Shown one piece after another: positions 7,467 through 10,479 of a stretch of DNA of 10,479 nt. This DNA is from Lachnospiraceae bacterium (GTDB taxonomy: Bacteria > Bacillota > Clostridia > Lachnospirales > Lachnospiraceae): NCBI GenBank assembly GCA_003447895.1, contig DLYC01000030.1, forward strand, positions 1 through 10,479, given 5' to 3'. The position numbers and the translations under genes were made by a program. The stretch's first letter is position 1. Each line of letters begins with the position of its first letter. The notes under the pieces are model-generated. The model had not been told where the DNA came from. It was given only the letters and a program-made list of their open reading frames with translations, and searched no databases.

Positions 7467-8330
7467 ATGTCATTTGCTGTGTTTGCGGACGGCAGCGCGA
7501 ATCTGCCCGGAAAAATGATGGAGGGGATCTCTCTTTTGCCATGCGAATATACAATAGACGGAAATCCGTACACATATTTGGGAGATGTAGATCACTTTGA
7601 CGGACATGCCTATTATGATGAGCTGCGAAGGGGCAGGAGAGTGAGTACCAGTCTTCTCAACGCCCAGGTATTCATCTCGGCGTTTACACCGGTCCTTGAG
7701 AGCGGACAGGATATCCTGTATGTGTCCATGAGCTCCGGGATCAGCGGAACCTACAACGCGGCGGTGTCCGCGGCGGCAGAGCTGATGGAGCAGTTCCCTG
7801 AGAGATTTGTCCATATCGTGGATTCCCACGGGTGCGGGTTCGGAAACGGACTTCTGGCAGTTCTGGCAGCAGAGCTCAGCCGCAAAGGATTGGGAGCGCG
7901 GGAGGCGGCGAAGATCGTGGATGAGGAAGTGCCTCATACCTGCCAGTACTTCACCGTGGACGACCTCGGATTCCTCAAGAGGACGGGGCGCGTCAGCGGC
8001 GCGACCGCTATGATCGGGACAGTCCTCAACATAAAGCCCATCCTGTACGGGGACAGCACCGGCCACATTGTGGCCTGCAGCAAAGTCCGGGGACGCAGAA
8101 AATCCATTGAGGCCCTGGCGGAAAAATACAGAGAAAAGAAGCTGGATTCGCCTCAGCAGAAGATCTGCATCTCTCACGGGGACTGCCTTGAAGATGCTAA
8201 TACGCTGGCTTCCCTCGTAAGGCAGATCACGCCGGATGTTCCGATCACGATCTGTCAGCATGAGCCGTTCTCGGGCTCCCATGTGGGTCCCGGGATGCTG
8301 GGTCTTTTCTTCAGGGGTGTGGAACGGTAA
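7467..8330 (+). CDS. DegV-family fatty-acid-binding protein
   Basis: A 287-residue protein of the DegV (FakB-type) family. These bind a fatty acid and, in characterised cases, present it to the FakA kinase for phosphorylation before phospholipid synthesis. Visible family blocks are an FADGSANLP start (residues 5-13; the usual form is D.S.dl), STSLLN (60-65, where TSQPS is common), SSGISGTYNAA (89-99, lipid carboxylate contact), the DLGFLKRTGRVSGA block (166-179) followed by NIKPIL, and SHVGPGMLGLFF (271-282). The start at 7467 is chosen over longer in-frame options because AGGAGG at 7451-7456 lies 10 bases upstream, and upstream codons do not resemble the family. No fakA gene is in the window, as is common, since one FakA can serve several DegV proteins. 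I see no convincing terminator after it, so some read-through into 8331-8487 is possible. The ligand is unknown. Confidence 0.93.
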   Translation: MSFAVFADGSANLPGKMMEGISLLPCEYTIDGNPYTYLGDVDHFDGHAYYDELRRGRRVSTSLLNAQVFISAFTPVLESGQDILYVSMSSGISGTYNAAVSAAAELMEQFPERFVHIVDSHGCGFGNGLLAVLAAELSRKGLGAREAAKIVDEEVPHTCQYFTVDDLGFLKRTGRVSGATAMIGTVLNIKPILYGDSTGHIVACSKVRGRRKSIEALAEKYREKKLDSPQQKICISHGDCLEDANTLASLVRQITPDVPITICQHEPFSGSHVGPGMLGLFFRGVER

Positions 8331-8355
8331 CGTGCGATCGTAACGAAATTATGCT

Positions 8356-8384
8356 TTGACAAATACATCTCCGGGTTGAATAAT
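8356..8384 (+). promoter_or_regulatory. Near-consensus sigma-A promoter for the GlsB-like/CxxC unit
   Basis: A perfect TTGACA (8356-8361) is followed after 17 bp by AATAAT (8379-8384), 5/6 to consensus. It is the best vegetative promoter in the window. The start would be near 8391, leaving a leader of about 97 nt before the ATG at 8488. Confidence 0.8.
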
Positions 8385-8398
8385 AGGAGACAGAGCGA

Positions 8399-8416
8399 GC
8401 CGGCCGCAGGGCCGGC
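8399..8416 (+). other. GC-rich hairpin at the 5' end of the GlsB-like leader
   Basis: GCCGGCC (8399-8405) and GGCCGGC (8410-8416) form a 7-bp all-GC stem with a 4-base loop, about 8 bases into the predicted transcript. No T run follows, so it is not a terminator. A 5'-end stabilising hairpin or a temperature- or structure-sensitive leader element are possibilities. The hairpin is seen directly; the role is inferred. Confidence 0.5.
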
Positions 8417-8487
8417 CCGCCGGGAGCCTGCAGGAGAGCTGACGAATGCGGGCAGAATCGTTCGAATTTCATACAATGGAGGTTATT

Positions 8488-8724
8488 ATGGGTTTTATTA
8501 TCGGTATTATTGCGGGCGCAATCTCGGGATGGCTGGCAGGACAGATCATGAATACGAAGTTTTCGATGCTGGGCAATATCGCGGTCGGTATCGTCGGCGG
8601 ATTTGTCGGAAGCCTTCTCCTTAGTGTGGTGGGAATTCACGGCTCCGGTTTTATCGGAAATATTATCGTCTCCGTGATCGGTGGTTGCGCGTTTATTGCG
8701 ATCGTGAGAGCGATCCAAAAGTAA
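8488..8724 (+). CDS. GlsB/YeaQ/YmgE-family small membrane protein
   Basis: A 78-residue, glycine-rich, very hydrophobic protein of the family also called transglycosylase-associated, despite no known enzymatic activity. Three hydrophobic spans are visible (about residues 2-20, 27-47 and 53-74) with small-residue spacing such as GIIAGAISGWLAG and GIVGGFVGS, suited to tight helix packing. Members are often induced by general or envelope stress and sit in the cytoplasmic membrane; the molecular role is unsettled. The ATG at 8488 is chosen because GGAGG (8478-8482) lies 5 bases upstream and MGFII is a typical N-terminus. Two further in-frame ATGs, at 8446 and 8476, could extend it by 14 or 4 residues; the first has its own AGGAG at 8432-8436. 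It is probably co-transcribed with the next gene, 24 bp downstream. Confidence 0.92.
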   Translation: MGFIIGIIAGAISGWLAGQIMNTKFSMLGNIAVGIVGGFVGSLLLSVVGIHGSGFIGNIIVSVIGGCAFIAIVRAIQK

Positions 8725-8748
8725 ACGGAAATCCTTGGAGGGATAAAA

Positions 8749-9000
8749 ATGGGGCTGTTTTTTAAAAGAGAAAAGAAGGACAGCGGACTAACCGGAGGAA
8801 AATCTGCAGCCCGGTCGTATGACAAAGAAAAAGTGAAGCCGGCCATACGCTGCAGCATCTGCACGGGAGAACAGGTGGCAGGTTTTCTCAACAAGCGCTC
8901 AGGACAGTTTGAGGAGATCGCCCTGATCCGTGAGCCGAGGGACCTTGAGGATTTCAAGAGAACCTACGGAATAACGGATCAAATAGAAAAGTTTTATTAA
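8749..9000 (+). CDS. Conserved hypothetical small protein with a CxxC motif
   Basis: An 83-residue soluble protein of unknown function. It starts with a short basic head (MGLFFKREKK) and a low-complexity linker (about 11-24), then a compact domain with RSYDKEKVKPAIRCSICTGE (22-41) and the GFLNKRSGQFEEIALIR stretch (45-61). It ends in an acidic helix (DLEDFKRTYG) and IEKFY. C35 and C38 form a single CxxC pair, which could bind metal as a dimer or be redox-active; neither is shown. I recall similar short proteins in Lachnospiraceae genomes, where they lack a defined role. GGAGGG at 8737-8742 lies 6 bases before ATG. The gene is 24 bp after the GlsB-like gene and shares its promoter and terminator, so a stress-linked role is inferred from context only. 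Confidence 0.8.
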   Translation: MGLFFKREKKDSGLTGGKSAARSYDKEKVKPAIRCSICTGEQVAGFLNKRSGQFEEIALIREPRDLEDFKRTYGITDQIEKFY

Positions 9001-9021
9001 GAGAATTGTTTATAAACGCGG

Positions 9022-9054
9022 ATGCGGGACCCTGTGAAGGGCCCCGCATTTTTT
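9022..9054 (+). terminator. Rho-independent terminator of the GlsB-like/CxxC unit
   Basis: ATGCGGGACCCT (9022-9033) pairs with AGGGCCCCGCAT (9038-9049) in a 12-position stem with one A-C mismatch and a GTGA loop. Six T residues follow (9049-9054). It lies 21 bases after the stop codon of the 83-residue protein. Confidence 0.92.
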
Positions 9055-9068
9055 CAATTAAAGTCAAG

Positions 9069-9094
9069 TTTGATCAAATTCATGAAATATTTAC
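9069..9094. promoter_or_regulatory. Palindromes upstream of the alcohol dehydrogenase promoter
   Basis: TTTGATCAAA (9069-9078) is a perfect 10-bp palindrome. Immediately after it, TGAAATATTTAC (9083-9094) has a palindromic AAATATTT core. The second resembles the core of Rex redox-repressor operators, which often control clostridial alcohol dehydrogenases, but the outer bases do not match well. Operator function is a guess. Confidence 0.3.
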
Positions 9095-9116
9095 ACTTAT
9101 GAGAGAAAAACTGAGA

Positions 9117-9122
9117 TATAAT
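9117..9122 (+). promoter_or_regulatory. Candidate -10 box for the alcohol dehydrogenase gene
   Basis: This is a perfect TATAAT, 64 bases before the ATG at 9187. The only -35-like hexamer, TTTACA at 9090-9095, is 21 bp away, which is too far for a standard promoter. Either the true -35 is weak or an activator is needed. The predicted leader (about 58 nt) contains a TATCG/CGATA inverted repeat at 9140-9155. Confidence 0.5.
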
Positions 9123-9186
9123 AGGTTTGAAGCTGATGTTATCGTCAGATCGATAGTTATTGTTTATGTAATAGGAGGTACAGGGT

Positions 9187-10332
9187 ATGGCAGTTAATCG
9201 TTTTGTATTAAACGGCATGTCTTTCCACGGACACGGCGCGATCAATGAGATTCCCGGGATCGTAGCATCCAAGGGATTTAAGAAAGCTTTTGTGGCGTCT
9301 GATCCGGATCTGGTAAAGTTTGGTGTGACCAGCAAAGTTACGGATCTTCTTGCCAAGAACGGCATTGAGTATGAAGTGTATTCCAACATCAAACCCAATC
9401 CCACAATTGAGAATGTTCAGCAGGGTGTTGATGCGTTTAAGGCGTCCGGCGCGGACTTTATGATCACGATCGGCGGCGGCTCCTCCATGGACACGGGTAA
9501 GGGAATCGGAATCATCATCAATAACCCTGAGTTCTACGATGTTCGTTCTCTTGAGGGCGTAGCACCGACCAAGAAGCGCACCGTCTTCACCATCGCGGTT
9601 CCCACAACCGGCGGAACAGGCGCGGAATCCACCATCAACTATGTCATCACAGATGTAGAGAAGAAGCGCAAATTCGTATGTGTGGACCCTAACGACATCC
9701 CGGACGTTGCTGTCGTAGATCCCGATATGATGTCTTCGATGCCCAGAGGCCTGACCGCTTCCACAGGAATGGACGCTCTGACGCACGCGATCGAGGGCTA
9801 CACAACAAAGGCCGCATGGGCTCTGTCTGACTGCCTTGATCTTGAGGCAATCAAACTCATTGCCAAGAACCTCCGCAAGGCGGTTGAGAATGATCCCGAC
9901 GGACGTGAGGGAATGGCTCTTGCGCAGTATGTCACGGCAATGGCTTACTCCAACGTCGGTCTCGGAATCGCGCACTCCATGGCGCACACCCTCGGCGCTG
10001 TCTATGACACACCTCACGGCGTAGCATGCGCAATGATGCTTCCGATCGTTATGGAATTCAACAAGGACTATACCGGCGAGAAGTACAAAGCCATCGCAGA
10101 GGCATTTGGCATTGACACTGCGGGAATGGATCAGGAAGCTTACCGCAAGGCGGCAATCGACGCCGTGCAGCAGCTCTCCGTGGATGTCGGAATTCCGACC
10201 AAGCTTGAGAAGCTCAAAGAAGAGGATCTTCCTTTCCTCTGCGAGTCCGCGGCAGCCGACGCATGCGCGCCCGGAAACCCGAGAGAAGCTACTCTGGCAG
10301 ATTATGAGGCAATGTTCCGCAAGCTGATGTAA
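9187..10332 (+). CDS. fucO: Iron-containing alcohol dehydrogenase, FucO (lactaldehyde reductase)-like
   Basis: A 381-residue group III iron-dependent dehydrogenase that reduces short aldehydes such as lactaldehyde to alcohols with NADH, or does the reverse. The Rossmann-like N-terminal domain has D39, the residue that favours NAD over NADP in E. coli FucO, and the GGGSSMDT loop (97-103). The metal ligands D196, H200, H263 and H277 all fall at the E. coli FucO numbers, within GMDALTHAIEG, IAHSMAH and TPHGVA. Long blocks such as NNPEFYDVRSLEG and RKFVCVDPNDIP are close to FucO. AGGAGG (9173-9178) lies 8 bases before ATG. The codon choice looks like that of a highly expressed gene. It is monocistronic, with its own terminator and no fucose or rhamnose genes beside it, so a general fermentative role (ethanol, propanediol or butanol) is as likely as lactaldehyde reduction. 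The family is certain; the substrate is not. Confidence 0.93.
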   Translation: MAVNRFVLNGMSFHGHGAINEIPGIVASKGFKKAFVASDPDLVKFGVTSKVTDLLAKNGIEYEVYSNIKPNPTIENVQQGVDAFKASGADFMITIGGGSSMDTGKGIGIIINNPEFYDVRSLEGVAPTKKRTVFTIAVPTTGGTGAESTINYVITDVEKKRKFVCVDPNDIPDVAVVDPDMMSSMPRGLTASTGMDALTHAIEGYTTKAAWALSDCLDLEAIKLIAKNLRKAVENDPDGREGMALAQYVTAMAYSNVGLGIAHSMAHTLGAVYDTPHGVACAMMLPIVMEFNKDYTGEKYKAIAEAFGIDTAGMDQEAYRKAAIDAVQQLSVDVGIPTKLEKLKEEDLPFLCESAAADACAPGNPREATLADYEAMFRKLM

Positions 10333-10378
10333 ATATTACGCTCGTGGGGCATGCACCTTCTAAACCACATTGAAAATC

Positions 10379-10420
10379 GGCCGTCGCCCTGAGAATGATT
10401 CTTAGGGCGGCGGCCTTTTT
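10379..10420 (+). terminator. Strong rho-independent terminator of the alcohol dehydrogenase gene
   Basis: A 17-bp stem (10379-10395 with 10399-10415, two G-T pairs) closes on a TGA loop and is followed by five T residues. On the minus strand the same stem is followed by GATTTTC, so it can also stop transcription coming out of the tRNA-Lys gene. Confidence 0.93.
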
Positions 10421-10426
10421 AATTCG

Positions 10427-10479
10427 TGCGCCTCCAGGGACTCGAACCCTGGACACCCTGATTAAGAGTCAGGTGCTCT
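10427..10479 (-). tRNA. tRNA-Lys (anticodon CTT), 3' part, cut by window edge
   Basis: Read on the minus strand, the visible part has the end of the D arm (AGAGCA), the anticodon arm CCTGA-CTCTTAA-TCAGG with anticodon CTT, variable loop GTGTC, T arm CAGGG-TTCGAGT-CCCTG, acceptor strand GAGGCGC and discriminator A. The next bases are CGA, so the CCA end is not encoded and must be added after transcription. The 5' acceptor strand and most of the D arm lie beyond the window. Confidence 0.93.

Noticed and set aside
7470..8282. 270-residue minus-strand open frame opposite the DegV gene
   Set aside because: It is antisense to a well-supported family protein, and its translation shows no family features. 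It is an effect of codon bias in the real gene.
8327..8347. GTAACG repeated twice just after the DegV stop codon
   Set aside because: It is only a 6-bp direct repeat with no hairpin or T run. It is not a terminator and is likely chance.
9006..9197. 63-residue open frame between the CxxC gene and adh
   Set aside because: It runs through the terminator hairpin and the adh promoter and ribosome binding site, with no ribosome binding site of its own.
9208..10017. 269-residue minus-strand open frame opposite the alcohol dehydrogenase
   Set aside because: It is antisense to an unmistakable enzyme gene, with no own promoter or ribosome binding site.

Overview
The window looks like a chromosomal segment of a fermentative, moderately GC-rich Bacillota, most like the Lachnospiraceae or neighbouring Clostridia. 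This rests on the strong GGAGG-type ribosome binding sites, the clostridial flavour of the aspartate kinase, DegV and FucO-like proteins, and the small paired GlsB/CxxC genes. It is inferred from protein resemblance without a database search.

Layout. Positions 1-1068 hold the 3' part of a threonyl-tRNA synthetase gene (+). Facing it is a monofunctional aspartate kinase gene (1112-2440, -). A divergent promoter region (2441-2641) separates lysC from a gene for a membrane-anchored, extracytoplasmic trigger-factor-like FKBP prolyl isomerase (2642-3847, +), which ends at a strong 13-bp hairpin terminator. Convergent to it is the largest gene (3985-7242, -). It encodes a 1085-residue protein with an N-terminal TIR domain, one transmembrane helix and a very long WD40/beta-propeller C-terminal part. 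A 224-bp intergenic region follows, with candidate face-to-face promoters and a 14-bp direct repeat. Next come a DegV-family fatty-acid-binding protein gene (7467-8330, +), a two-gene unit under a near-consensus promoter (GlsB/YeaQ/YmgE-like membrane protein plus an 83-residue CxxC protein, 8488-9000) with its own terminator, and a FucO-like iron-dependent alcohol dehydrogenase gene (9187-10332, +) with a 17-bp terminator. The right edge holds the 3' part of a tRNA-Lys(CTT) gene on the minus strand.

How the genes work together. Most are independent housekeeping or stress units: translation (thrS, tRNA-Lys), aspartate-family amino acid synthesis (lysC), folding outside the membrane (FKBP), lipid handling (DegV), envelope stress (GlsB-like) and fermentation (adh). 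I see no mobile element, CRISPR array or multi-gene defence operon. The accessory-looking item is the TIR-TM-propeller gene. Its predicted receptor topology puts a possible NAD-cleaving TIR domain inside the cell and a large ligand-type propeller outside. It has its own promoter and stands alone, so it is the best candidate here for an uncharacterised signalling or conflict system.
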